Positions 26,801-34,788 of a DNA stretch of 64,000 bases are shown in pieces; within the stretch, counting starts at the first letter, position 1; every line of letters starts with the position of its first letter. The notes below the pieces were generated by a model. The model had not been told where the DNA came from. It made no database searches and saw only the letters and a program-made list of their open reading frames with translations. The DNA is from Archangium sp. (GTDB lineage Bacteria > Myxococcota > Myxococcia > Myxococcales > Myxococcaceae), in the NCBI GenBank assembly GCA_030695565.1, contig JAUYRZ010000015.1:1-64000 (forward strand), in the 5' to 3' direction. Both the position numbers and the translations under genes were made by a program.

Positions 26801-27822
26801 GACTTGATGGCCGCAGGGTGTCGTCGCTTAACTCAAGGATTAGGGCCAAGCCTGAGCGAGCAGAGCCGGTCGCACTCGCAGCCAATGCGGGCAAGGCGTT
26901 CATGGGGAGTACGGTTTTGGGAATGGGATTCGTATTGAGTCCATCGAGTCGCCAACAGCTAATCGCCAAGGATCAGCGGAATGCAGACCGGATCTTTCGG
27001 TATGTCGGTGGCGAGGAGATGAACTCAGACCCAGATCCGTCCCTTGAGAGGTATGTGATCAACTTTGAGCACATGGAACTTACGGAAGCGGAACGCTGGC
27101 CAGACCTGCTTTCGATCGTTCGCCAACTTGTGAGGCCAGAGCGCGAGCGGCAGAAGGACAAGCTCGCGAAGGAGTACTGGTGGCGATTCACTAGGCCGCG
27201 GCCCGAGTTGTATGCCGCGCTTCGTCCGCTGAACCGCAGCCTGGCTCTCTCCGCAGTTTCCAAGCACCTCGTTCCGAACTGGCGGCCTGCCAGACGAGTG
27301 TTTTCGCACTCGTGCTTCGTCTTCCCATTGGAGGAGGATCGCTGGCTGGCAACCATTCAGTCGAGGGTGCATGAAGCTTGGGCGCGGTTGCTCTCCTCCT
27401 CAATGAGGACGGATCTCCGGTACGTGCCCAGTGACTGCTTTGAGACCTTCCCCTTCCCGCCCGAGCCAGCATTTGCGGCCCTCGATGGTCTCGGCGCAAA
27501 GCTCGATGCCGAGCGCAGTGGGTACTTGAAGGCCAACCAAGTTGGCCTGACCACGACCTACAACCGCCTCAAGGACGAAGCGGTGAACGACCCGGCGATC
27601 ATCTCGCTGCGTCGCCGGCACGAAGAGGTCGACCGCGCCGTACTCGACGCATACGGCTGGACCGATGTGAAGGTCCCTCCCTACTGCGGCGCCACGCCCG
27701 CCGAACTCGAGGCGTTCGAAGACGACGTGCTTGACCGCCTGTTCGATCTCAACGAGCGCCGTGCCAAGGAGGAAGCCCTTCTTGCCGCGCCTGCTTCGAA
27801 GAAGAAGCGGGCACGGGCGTGA
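23896..27822 (+). CDS. drmMI: DISARM adenine-specific DNA methyltransferase DrmMI
   Basis: 1308 residues. The AdoMet-binding motif I is CDPAMGSGAFLVEACR (about 581-596), followed by VDKNPFAVNLAKLSLW. Catalytic motif IV is NPPF (about 853-856, in FVGNPPFMGKNG), typical of N6-adenine gamma-class enzymes of the Eco57I/PglX type. The N-terminal ~450 residues are the long helical extension of class 1 DISARM methylases, and the C-terminal ~350 contain the target-recognition region. The enzyme marks self DNA. The recognition part is visibly less GC-rich than the rest. The stop overlaps the next start codon (TGATG). Confidence 0.92.
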   Translation: MSDNERRYHETWLGMAQPIEGLVVSVPVLDDAQCMQRLHGSEQAKLIALTGADKPLLTDVPRFLKEVLDYPEGSWSTEFPEDLRLDVVEGQQTLRPTRGLKRRGAPPAKPEGLPDDSTPTSRAGEGFVLLTWEIPSGLPLDTKENTTGAWFYEPSAKFERLLRAARVPVGLLFNGESIRLMYAPHGESTGHLTFRLKDLVTTGGRPLFDAMVMLLNARRLYGVLPEHQLPALLEQSRRRQANVTEALAEQVFEALTILLAGFEGAADRDGSRSLKDALSRGEDHVYGGLLAVLLRLVFVLYAEDRGLMPTDEEPYAEDLSVKALYLQLLEDSGNFPDAMSRRFGAWPRLLALFRSIFFGAAHGKLHMPPRRGQLFDPEAYPFLEGWSVGGAPVAPEARAAVQVPPVDDETLFRVLDKLIVLEGQRLSYQSLDVEQIGSVYEALMGYHVKPLTGAGVCLKSTHVWVSADEVLEAPAARRASWFEDEGALDGKQAKAAAKALEKAKTEADVLEALEPWRLKQLETKAMGRLVLQPGLERRRTSSHYTPRTLSSPIVRRALEPLLKAMGEVPSSERLLNLKICDPAMGSGAFLVEACRFLADQVVAAWTREGVLKEAPKDEDVVMRARRLVAQRCLYGVDKNPFAVNLAKLSLWLVTLAKVEPFTFLDHALKCGDSLVGLDLEQIRAFRWTPSTKKEEQLDLSGEVFKKALAVALEKRQAILQLALDLERPSVKRPKQLGLDPAKKKEELLRDADEALAPVKRIADACVGAFFASDSDKEREKERVRRLDVMGAWLAKSEDGVAPAPTEAVLGLTSPPHAFHWALEFPEVFHGKRPDPLDAEQPNKAAWMDAFVGNPPFMGKNGIIDTGGEGYLPWLQTVHEDAHGNADLAAHFFRRAFHLLGEHGTIGFIATNTIGQGDTRGTGLKWIVDQGAVLFDAVRSMKWPVPGANVAVSIVHVAKGNVTEVTLEPRLDGRRVSSLNSRIRAKPERAEPVALAANAGKAFMGSTVLGMGFVLSPSSRQQLIAKDQRNADRIFRYVGGEEMNSDPDPSLERYVINFEHMELTEAERWPDLLSIVRQLVRPERERQKDKLAKEYWWRFTRPRPELYAALRPLNRSLALSAVSKHLVPNWRPARRVFSHSCFVFPLEEDRWLATIQSRVHEAWARLLSSSMRTDLRYVPSDCFETFPFPPEPAFAALDGLGAKLDAERSGYLKANQVGLTTTYNRLKDEAVNDPAIISLRRRHEEVDRAVLDAYGWTDVKVPPYCGATPAELEAFEDDVLDRLFDLNERRAKEEALLAAPASKKKRARA

Positions 27823-28733
27823 TGAATGCAGCCACTCCGCTTCAGCTGACCTATCTGCAGTTCATCCGCGACTACATCGCGCTGCACCGTCAGGCCCCTG
27901 CCGAAGCGGACATGCAGGCCTACTTCCGAGTCTCCCCGCCGAGCGTCCACCGCATGGTCGTCGTCCTCGCCGAGAAGGGCCTGATCACCCGTGTGCCGGG
28001 CCAGGCACGCTCCATTCAGCTGACCGCGGCAGGCGCGCAGCCACGGCCAGCACCAAGCGCCGATGAACTCGAGGCCGCTGCAGACGCTCTGCTGCAGGCG
28101 CCCGCGGGTTCGAAGCAAAAGACCCGCGACTGGGCCATTCACAGCGACCCCGAGCAGGAATCAGCCGCTGCCATTGCCGGTGAACAGAGCGACGAACGAC
28201 GGCAGTACGCCCGCTGGCTGCGAAAGCAGGGCGACCCGCGCGGAGAACTCGCTCACCTCTTCGAGGCCGGCGATCCTGCCGCGGCGCAGCGGTACCTCAA
28301 GCGTCACGCCACCCTGCTCTTCAATGAAGCGGCACGGCGAGTGAGCCTGGGCCACATCGCCATCGACGCCTGGACCTTCGGCCTGGTCGACCGCGCGCGT
28401 GTTCGGCTCGACAAGGTCACCGCCACCGAACTGCGCGCCTTCGCTCATTGCCCCTCCACCCGATTCCTCTCATCGCTGACCTTCCACTTCACAGACCAGA
28501 ACCACAACGCAATCGCCAAGGTCCAGGTCGGCCGCCGCAAACTCGAGGACATCGTCGCCGTGTTGAAGAACGCTCCCTGCGCCGACTCACTGCGGGTCGT
28601 GCACGTGAGGAGCATCGACCCTGACGGCCAACCTGCCGCGGTGATGAAAGAGAAGACGGTGTGGGCGCGAGAGGCGCTTCGCAGGTTTCGCTGTTTGACC
28701 GACTGCCGCTTGTCGTTCGACTCCGAGCCCTGA
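27822..28733 (+). CDS. Winged-helix / TIGR02996-like fusion protein in DISARM
   Basis: 303 residues, with the start overlapping the drmMI stop (TGATG). Residues 5-65 look like a LexA-type winged helix (LTYLQFIRDYIALHRQAP, then PPSVHRMVVVLAEKGLITRV). The LexA protease domain is absent. Near residue 123 the sequence DERRQYARWLRKQGDPRGE matches the TIGR02996 repeat-companion motif that is abundant in myxobacteria and planctomycetes. The C-terminal half is an unrecognised alpha/beta region. It is not a standard DISARM gene. It could be a transcriptional regulator of the locus or a DNA-binding sensor; the role is inferred only from position. Confidence 0.8.
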   Translation: MNAATPLQLTYLQFIRDYIALHRQAPAEADMQAYFRVSPPSVHRMVVVLAEKGLITRVPGQARSIQLTAAGAQPRPAPSADELEAAADALLQAPAGSKQKTRDWAIHSDPEQESAAAIAGEQSDERRQYARWLRKQGDPRGELAHLFEAGDPAAAQRYLKRHATLLFNEAARRVSLGHIAIDAWTFGLVDRARVRLDKVTATELRAFAHCPSTRFLSSLTFHFTDQNHNAIAKVQVGRRKLEDIVAVLKNAPCADSLRVVHVRSIDPDGQPAAVMKEKTVWAREALRRFRCLTDCRLSFDSEP

Positions 28734-28893
28734 GCTTGACCCGAACAAATGGCCAGCCGGCCTCAATGGGTTCGACATTAAGTTCGCGGGCTGGCTGAGT
28801 TGCACGACGCCGCCGTTTGGGTCGAGACATCAAGAACCGGTTCTTCTTCGAAAGCGTGACGGAGAAGATCGAATTGGATGGGGGGTTTGTGTG
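28734..28893. other. Intergenic gap inside the DISARM operon
   Basis: These 160 bases look less GC-rich than the flanking genes by eye and contain no ORF with a coding-like third-position bias that I can find. They contain several short GGCCAGCC/GGCTGG inverted segments but no clear terminator. A weak internal promoter for the following cassette is possible. Confidence 0.4.
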
Positions 28894-29328
28894 ATGGCGC
28901 AAGCATTCCAGGAAAAGCCGTTTGAACTGTCGAGGATCTTGGATTGGCCGGGTGCCGCAGTCTCCGTGCGCGCTGATTCGATGCGGGCCGTGACGGAGCA
29001 CTACGCGGCCGCCGCCAGCCGCGTGGTGTGGACGAAGCAGCACCTGTTTGACCAACTGACGCTCGAGTGGCGCGAGGGCACCATGCGCGTCTCGTCACTG
29101 AGCGACATCGAGGCCCACCCCTCGTATCAGCGGATCATCGGCATGGGGCAAGACGCACTTCCGTACATTCTCGACGAGCTGCGGCGTGCGCCAGATCACT
29201 GGCACTGGGCGCTGGTCTCGATCACAGGAGCGAACCCAGTTCCCCCTGAGTCGAGCGGCGACCTCGAGAAGATGCGCCAAGCCTGGCTGAGTTGGGCTTC
29301 ATCGAAATCCGATGTTCTCCACGGGTAA
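28894..29328 (+). CDS. Uncharacterised 144-residue protein in DISARM insert
   Basis: The ATG at 28894 is preceded by GGGGGG at about 8 bases. The C-terminal half has the conserved-looking block HPSYQRIIGMGQDALPYI, then DHWHWAL and ITGANPVP. I remember this block from many small uncharacterised proteins in cyanobacteria and other bacteria, usually encoded beside mobile or toxin-like genes. No catalytic motif, signal peptide or membrane helix is apparent. It lies between the winged-helix gene and the darTG cassette. The function is unknown; it is perhaps an accessory or small defence component. Confidence 0.7.
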   Translation: MAQAFQEKPFELSRILDWPGAAVSVRADSMRAVTEHYAAAASRVVWTKQHLFDQLTLEWREGTMRVSSLSDIEAHPSYQRIIGMGQDALPYILDELRRAPDHWHWALVSITGANPVPPESSGDLEKMRQAWLSWASSKSDVLHG

Positions 29329-29446
29329 ATCCGGTGAAGCGGCTTCTGAAGAACTTCCCCCACCTCGACGCGACTGGGGGCGTGCAAGACGATGCTCAAC
29401 CCGCGGCGAGTCAGACGTCGATCTTCGCTCGAACCGACACGTTCTG

Positions 29447-29600
29447 CGAGGTGTCTGCCGGGAATGGTAGGGTTGCCGACAATGACGACGGCGAGTGGTG
29501 GCTCGGGGGCGGTTCGGTCGCAGCTGATCGAAGCGCTGGAGGCGGATCGGGTCGGGCCTTTCCGTCGCGTGGCTGGCGAGGCGACTTCAAAGGCGCCCGC
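29447..29600 (+). repeat. Upstream copy of 154-bp direct repeat (drmA 5' end)
   Basis: It aligns without gaps to 31409-31562 (constant offset 1962). The stretch from about 29491 to 29588 differs by one base, while the first ~40 bases are more diverged. The repeat covers the ribosome-binding region and the first ~40 codons of drmA. Confidence 0.95.
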
Positions 29601-29631
29601 GGCAAAACCGACGCGCCGTAAGGCCACTTGA
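29482..29631 (+). pseudogene. Truncated drmA leader ORF coupled to darT
   Basis: 49 codons. Residues 1-38 match the start of intact DrmA almost exactly (GGSGAVRSQLIEALEAD, then VGPFRRVAGEATS). The reading then diverges into APAAKPTRRKAT and stops. The TGA overlaps the darT ATG (TGATG). The same AGGG ribosome-binding context as intact drmA precedes it. It is therefore a fragment of drmA that may still be translated and may deliver ribosomes to darT. Confidence 0.8.
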
Positions 29632-30275
29632 TGGCCCCGATCCCGACTCCGATCCTGCGGCTCGTTCACGTCGAAAATCTCGGCGTGCTGTTGACCAGAG
29701 GTGCGCTTCACTCGGCGAACCACACGCCTCAAGACGGGTTGGGTTACCGCGCGATCCACCGAGTCGATGTGCAACAGAGCCGACACCAGCGTCAGGTGAC
29801 CGCTGGACCCTGCGGAGTGCTGCTGGACTACGTGCCGTTCTACTTCGGGAACAAGAGCCTCCTCCTGTTTCAACTGAAGACGGGTCGCGTCGCCGGGTAC
29901 GCCGCGGGGCAGCGGCCGTTGATCCACCTGCTGGTGCACGCGCAAGACGTGGTCGCAAGAGGCCTCGGCTTCGTCTTCACCAATGGCCACGCCCTGGCGA
30001 ACTACACCGACTTCTTTGACAGCCTGGACCACCTCAATGAGATCGACTGGGCCGTCGTCAATCTCCAGTTCTGGAAAGCAACCGTGGACGATCCCGATCG
30101 GCAGACCAAGAAGCAGGCCGAGTTCCTGGTGCATCAGTCGCTGCCGTGGGACCTGGTGCGCGAAATCGGAGTGGTCGACGAAGCAGCACGGGCCGCGGTG
30201 CTCGAAGTGCTCTCGCACCATCCGCACGCGCTGCATCGGCCAGTTGCGATTCGCCGAGAATGGTACTACCCATGA
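29631..30275 (+). CDS. darT: DarT-type DNA ADP-ribosyltransferase toxin
   Basis: 214 residues, the usual DarT length. Family (DUF4433) landmarks are visible: RLVHVENL with H13 and N16 at the NAD pocket, PCGVLLDYVPFYFG (about 60-73), the H120-ALAN segment, and the catalytic Glu in KKQAEFLVHQ (E164). Arg51 or Arg54 would be the conserved catalytic Arg. DarT transfers ADP-ribose from NAD to thymidine bases in single-stranded DNA, blocks replication and protects bacterial populations from phages. It overlaps the leader ORF upstream (TGATG) and is followed at once by darG, the normal order of this module. Confidence 0.92.
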   Translation: MAPIPTPILRLVHVENLGVLLTRGALHSANHTPQDGLGYRAIHRVDVQQSRHQRQVTAGPCGVLLDYVPFYFGNKSLLLFQLKTGRVAGYAAGQRPLIHLLVHAQDVVARGLGFVFTNGHALANYTDFFDSLDHLNEIDWAVVNLQFWKATVDDPDRQTKKQAEFLVHQSLPWDLVREIGVVDEAARAAVLEVLSHHPHALHRPVAIRREWYYP

Positions 30276-30292
30276 CTGAACAGGAGAGCAGC

Positions 30293-31342
30293 ATGGTCGA
30301 ATCAACCCAGGGCAACCTGCTCAAGGCCGACGTCGAGGCGCTGGTGAACACCGTCAATTGCGTCGGGTTCATGGGCAAAGGCATCGCGCTCCAGTTCAAG
30401 CAGGCGTACCCCGAGAACTTCCGCAGCTACGAGCGCGCCTGCAAGGCGCAGGAGGTTCAGCCCGGCCGCATGTTCGTGGTGCCGAGCGGCGAGCTCGAGG
30501 GCCCCCGGTTCATCATCAACTTCCCCACCAAGCGGCATTGGAGGGGCGACAGCCGGCTCGAAGACATCGACTCCGGCTTGCGCGCGCTGATCGACGAGGT
30601 CCGACGCCTCAACATCAAGTCCATCGCGGTGCCGCCTCTGGGTTGTGGCAACGGTGGCCTTGATTGGGGCACCGTACGGCCGCGCATCATCACCGCCTTC
30701 GCGAAGGTGCCAGACGTTCGCGTCCTCCTCTTCGAGCCCGCTGGGGCTCCTCCAGCACATGACGCCGTCATTCGAACGCCGCGGCCCAGACTGACAGTCG
30801 GGCGTGCGCTGCTCATCAAGCTGCTCGAACAATACTCAGCCCTCGAAGATCGCAAGACGCTGCTCGAGGTGCAAAAGCTCGCCTACCTCATGCAGGAAGC
30901 CGGGCAGCCGCTCAGGCTTCAGTACCGCGAACACCTCTACGGTCCGTACGCCCCCAACTTGAAGAAGGTCCTGGAGGCAGTCGAGGGTCACTATCTGACT
31001 GGGTATGTCGACAACGAGAAGCCCGACGTCGAGATCGATCTGCTCCCGGGTGCCACCGACGAAGCGGCGGCCTTCTTGAGCTCTGATGAAGCAGCACGCG
31101 CTCGACTGGCCCGCGTCGGCAAGCTCATCGAAGGCTATGAGACGCCCTACGGCATGGAGCTTCTGGCAACGGTTCACTGGGTCGGCCTGCACCAGAACGC
31201 CCGGGGCCCCGCCGAAGCGGTGGAGCGTGTGCACGCCTGGAGCCCTCGCAAGGCCAAGCTGTTCCGGCCGAGCCACATTCACGCGGCGTGGGAGCGCCTG
31301 GCATCGCAAGGCTGGCTGCGTGCTCCAGCTGAGGCGTCGTAG
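30293..31342 (+). CDS. darG: DarG-type macrodomain antitoxin
   Basis: 349 residues. The start was chosen at the ATG with AGGAG 6 bases upstream; an ATG at 30272 overlapping the darT stop (ATGA) is the alternative. The N-terminal macrodomain has TQGNLLKADVEALVNTVN, GFMGKGIALQFK, NFPTK with the catalytic Lys80, and PPLGCGNGGLDW. It removes ADP-ribose from DNA. The C-terminal ~170 residues (EVQKLAYLMQEAGQPL, REHLYGPYAPNL) are the DarG domain that binds and neutralises DarT directly. Confidence 0.93.
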   Translation: MVESTQGNLLKADVEALVNTVNCVGFMGKGIALQFKQAYPENFRSYERACKAQEVQPGRMFVVPSGELEGPRFIINFPTKRHWRGDSRLEDIDSGLRALIDEVRRLNIKSIAVPPLGCGNGGLDWGTVRPRIITAFAKVPDVRVLLFEPAGAPPAHDAVIRTPRPRLTVGRALLIKLLEQYSALEDRKTLLEVQKLAYLMQEAGQPLRLQYREHLYGPYAPNLKKVLEAVEGHYLTGYVDNEKPDVEIDLLPGATDEAAAFLSSDEAARARLARVGKLIEGYETPYGMELLATVHWVGLHQNARGPAEAVERVHAWSPRKAKLFRPSHIHAAWERLASQGWLRAPAEAS

Positions 31343-31408
31343 ACGTCGAGCGTCATCACCTGATTGACCGCCTGTCGGCGCCCCGAGCTGGGCGCGTTTG
31401 AGCTTCGC

Positions 31409-31562
31409 CGAGGTATCTGTCGAGAGTGGTAGGGTCCGTCTCAATGACTTCGGCGAGTGGTGGCTCGGGGGCGGTTCGGTCGCAGCTGATCGAAGCGCTG
31501 GAGGCGGATCTGGTCGGGCCTTTCCGTCGCGTGGCTGGCGAGGCGACTTCAGAGGCACCCGA
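31409..31562 (+). repeat. Downstream copy of 154-bp direct repeat (intact drmA start)
   Basis: Partner of 29447-29600. This copy leads into the full-length drmA gene. Together the two copies bracket darT and darG. Confidence 0.95.
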
Positions 31563-34500
31563 GGTGCTGCGCATCGCGCCCTCGCGTTGGTACCTCACCG
31601 GGTTCCTCGTGCCCCGCGAGCAGGGCGAGATCGAAGACGAGCCCGATGACGCCGATGGCGACGCGACGGCGGGTGACGACGTCGATGACGAAGAAGGCCA
31701 GAAGCCAGACCCCACGGTGAAGAAGGTGCGCCGCATGCCGGCCTCGATGGGGCTCTCGGTGCTGATCGAGCCTGGCGTGAAACAGCTCGAGGTCACGGTG
31801 TCGTGGGCCGACTACGTGCGCCTCGAAGGCGAACACAAACACTGGAGCCGGAAGTTTCAGCAACGCACCCGCTCCGTCTTGCTCACGGAGCTGAGCAAGG
31901 GCGTGGCGATCCCGGACAGCGGGGGGCTGAGCCTCGAGGGCCGCGTCGAGAGGACCGCTGACGACAAGCTCGCGGTGGCCGTCTTCGTGGTGAACAACCG
32001 GCAGGCCGGGGCGGTCGCCAGCAACCGTGACGAGGCCTACGCGTTCCAGGTGCGCCTGGTGCTGTCATGCCCGACAGGCTTCGTCGGGCGATACGATCGC
32101 AGCGACGAGCGCAGCGAAGACACCGACGACAACGTCAACGATCTCCAGTTTCGCAAGCAGCAGGAATGGGGCGTGGGCCACGGCGTGGCGGTGGACGTGG
32201 ATGCCTCGAAGCTGCCGGTCACCCAGGTGGCCACCACCTGGATCCCCCGCGTGAAGGTGCCTCCGGTCGAGGCGCGCGAGCTGCCCGGCGTGGTGGTCGA
32301 GATGGAGCTGCTCGCCGTGATGGCGAGCGCGGCCGACGTGGCCAGGGCCCTGGCGCCGCTGGTGGCCAGCTATCGCACGTGGATCGACGACCAGCTGAAG
32401 ATCGAGCTCGAGGGAGAACCGCGTCGCGCGACCCGTGAGACGCTGGTGACGCAGGCCCGGCGTGCGGCCGATCGCATCGACGCGGGCCTTGCGCTCCTGG
32501 CGACCGATCCACTCGCGTTCGACGCCTTCCTCTGGATGAACGAGGTGATGGCGCGAGCCGAACGAAAGGCCCGCCCCGACCAGTCACCCAAGTGGCGCCT
32601 TTTTCAGCTCGCGTTCATCCTGCTGAACCTGCCGTCCATGGCCAATGAAGATGACCTCGATCGTGACACGGTCGAGCTCATCTTCTTCCCCACCGGCGGC
32701 GGCAAGACGCAGGCGTACCTGGGCCTCATCGCCTTCACCCTGTTGCTGCGTCGGCTGCGGGGGCAGGCGCGACCCGACGGTGGGCTCGGGGTCGCCGTGT
32801 TGCTGCGCTACACCCTTCGGCTGCTCACCCTCGATCAGCTCGGCCGCGCCTCCACCCTCATCTGCGCGCTCGAGCTGCTGCGCCGAACCCACCCGACCCG
32901 CCTGGGTGAGGTGCGCTTCTCCATCGGTTTGTGGGTGGGCCGCTCCGCCACCGCGAACACCTTGAAGCAGGTCGCCGTTCAGCTCACCGAATACAAGAAC
33001 GACAACAGCGAGCGGGCGCTCTCGCCCTTTCCGCTCGCGAAGTGCCCCTGGTGCAGCAGCGACTTCAAGCGGGAGAGCTTCATCATGCTCCCGAACAAGA
33101 CCTCGCCCACCCAGGTGCTGGTCGGCTGCGCCAACGTCGACTGCGACTTCAACACCGGGCGCAACCGCGAAGGGTTGCCGGTGCTCTTCGTCGATGAGCA
33201 GATCTACGAGGAGCTGCCCTGCTTCCTCGTCGCCACGGTCGACAAGTTCGCCCTGCTCCCCTGGCGCGGAGAGACCGGCCTGCTCTTCGGGCGTGCGCTC
33301 GGCCGCACGGGCAAGACCTTCGTGGGGCCCTGCAACGACGCGCGGGAGTTGAAGGCTGCGGCCATCAAGCTGCCCAAAGGGCTGCCGCCGCCTGAGCTGA
33401 TCGTTCAAGACGAGCTGCACCTCATCTCTGGCCCGCTCGGCTCGATGGTGGGCCTCTACGAAGCGGCGGTGCTCACGCTGGCGCCGAAGGCCAAGGTGGT
33501 CGCATCCACCGCGACGGTGCGCAGGGCGCGCCAGCAGGTGGAGCGCCTGTACGGCCGCCGCGTGGCGCTTTTTCCACCCCCTGGAGTCGACGTCTCCGAG
33601 ACCTTCTTCGCCAGGGTCGGCAACAAAGGCGCGCGTGAGTACGTGGGGGTGGCCGCACCGGGAAGACCGCTCAAGGCGATCCTGCTGCGCACCTACGTGA
33701 GCCTGCTCGCCGCTGCGATGCGCGGGCACGAGGAGCTCGGCGCTGCGGCCGACCCCTACTTGACGCTGGTCGGCTACTTCAACAGCCTGCGCGAGCTGGG
33801 CGGCATGAGGCGCCTCATCGAAGACGAAGTGCGCCTGCGCACCATCAAGGCCGCCGAACGTGCGCCGGAGGACTTTCCCGATGGCGGGGTTCACCCCTGG
33901 TACCGCGGGCGAACCATTCGTGCGGAGCCCATCGAGCTCACCAGCCGGCTCTCCACCGCGAAGATCAAAGAAGCCAAGGATCTGCTGGCCGAACCGTATG
34001 GCCAGCCCAAGAGCGTCGACGTGGTGCTGGCCAGCAACATGATCTCAGTGGGCGTCGACATCGATCGACTGGGCTTGATGGTGATGGCCGGTCAACCCAA
34101 GACGACCAGTGAATACATTCAGGCCAGCAGCCGGGTGGGCCGCAAAGACAGCAAACCGGGCCTCGTGGTGACGGTGCTCAACGTCACCAAGCCCCGCGAT
34201 CGAAGCCACTACGAGCGCTTCGGCCCGTACCACGAGTCGTTCTATCGCTTCGTGGAGGCCACTTCGGTGACGCCCTTCTCTGCCCCCGCGCTCGATCGCG
34301 GCCTGGCGGGCGTGGTGGTCGCCCTCGGCCGCCTGCTGGACACCTCGATGACCGCGCCGCTGGCCGTGAAGGATCTGCACACCCATCGAGCCGTCATCGA
34401 GAAGCAGTTGATCGAGGTGATGCAGCGAGCGGGCACGGGCATCACCGACAAGGATGAGCAGGCCCGCCTGGTGAACACCGTGGTCAGCCGGGTGAAGAGC

Positions 34501-34788
34501 CTGCTCGACGCGTGGCGCTCCGTCATCGAGCAGACGAAGAAGGACGGCGGCGAGCGGGCCTACTCGCCACTCGACCCGGACGGAAAGAATATGAAGTCGC
34601 TGCTTCGTGAGGTGCTCGCGCCCATCGAAGACGCCACGCCGGAAGACCTGCGCTTCGAAGCGCCGCTCTCCATGCGCGACGTCGAGGCGTCGGTTCATTT
34701 GTGGATGCAGCGGCAGCCGCTGGGTGGCTACAAGCGGCCCATCGCCGCGAAGCCGGAAGAGGAGAAGGTGGCGGATGGCGGCGAATAG
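31444..34788 (+). CDS. drmA: DISARM helicase DrmA
   Basis: 1114 residues. The ATG at 31444 (AGGG upstream) fits the duplicated copy; a GTG at 31426 is in frame. Helicase motif I is FFPTGGGKTQAY (about 415-426), motif II is the DEXH-type DELH (about 657-660, in IVQDELHLISGP), and the second lobe has ASNMISVGVDIDRLG and QASSRVGRK. A four-Cys zinc knuckle is split between CPWC and CANVDC (about 530-565). DrmA forms the core of DISARM with DrmB and acts on incoming DNA. It overlaps drmB by 14 bases. Confidence 0.93.
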   Translation: MTSASGGSGAVRSQLIEALEADLVGPFRRVAGEATSEAPEVLRIAPSRWYLTGFLVPREQGEIEDEPDDADGDATAGDDVDDEEGQKPDPTVKKVRRMPASMGLSVLIEPGVKQLEVTVSWADYVRLEGEHKHWSRKFQQRTRSVLLTELSKGVAIPDSGGLSLEGRVERTADDKLAVAVFVVNNRQAGAVASNRDEAYAFQVRLVLSCPTGFVGRYDRSDERSEDTDDNVNDLQFRKQQEWGVGHGVAVDVDASKLPVTQVATTWIPRVKVPPVEARELPGVVVEMELLAVMASAADVARALAPLVASYRTWIDDQLKIELEGEPRRATRETLVTQARRAADRIDAGLALLATDPLAFDAFLWMNEVMARAERKARPDQSPKWRLFQLAFILLNLPSMANEDDLDRDTVELIFFPTGGGKTQAYLGLIAFTLLLRRLRGQARPDGGLGVAVLLRYTLRLLTLDQLGRASTLICALELLRRTHPTRLGEVRFSIGLWVGRSATANTLKQVAVQLTEYKNDNSERALSPFPLAKCPWCSSDFKRESFIMLPNKTSPTQVLVGCANVDCDFNTGRNREGLPVLFVDEQIYEELPCFLVATVDKFALLPWRGETGLLFGRALGRTGKTFVGPCNDARELKAAAIKLPKGLPPPELIVQDELHLISGPLGSMVGLYEAAVLTLAPKAKVVASTATVRRARQQVERLYGRRVALFPPPGVDVSETFFARVGNKGAREYVGVAAPGRPLKAILLRTYVSLLAAAMRGHEELGAAADPYLTLVGYFNSLRELGGMRRLIEDEVRLRTIKAAERAPEDFPDGGVHPWYRGRTIRAEPIELTSRLSTAKIKEAKDLLAEPYGQPKSVDVVLASNMISVGVDIDRLGLMVMAGQPKTTSEYIQASSRVGRKDSKPGLVVTVLNVTKPRDRSHYERFGPYHESFYRFVEATSVTPFSAPALDRGLAGVVVALGRLLDTSMTAPLAVKDLHTHRAVIEKQLIEVMQRAGTGITDKDEQARLVNTVVSRVKSLLDAWRSVIEQTKKDGGERAYSPLDPDGKNMKSLLREVLAPIEDATPEDLRFEAPLSMRDVEASVHLWMQRQPLGGYKRPIAAKPEEEKVADGGE

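Noticed and set aside
31426-31443. GTG at 31426 as the drmA start
   Set aside because: The ATG at 31444 has AGGG at proper spacing and its partner ATG is kept at 29482 in the duplicated copy. The GTG has only a distant GAGG.
29447-31562. Insertion sequence or transposon carrying darTG
   Set aside because: There is no transposase and there are no terminal inverted repeats. The 154-bp direct repeat is drmA sequence and far longer than a normal target duplication.
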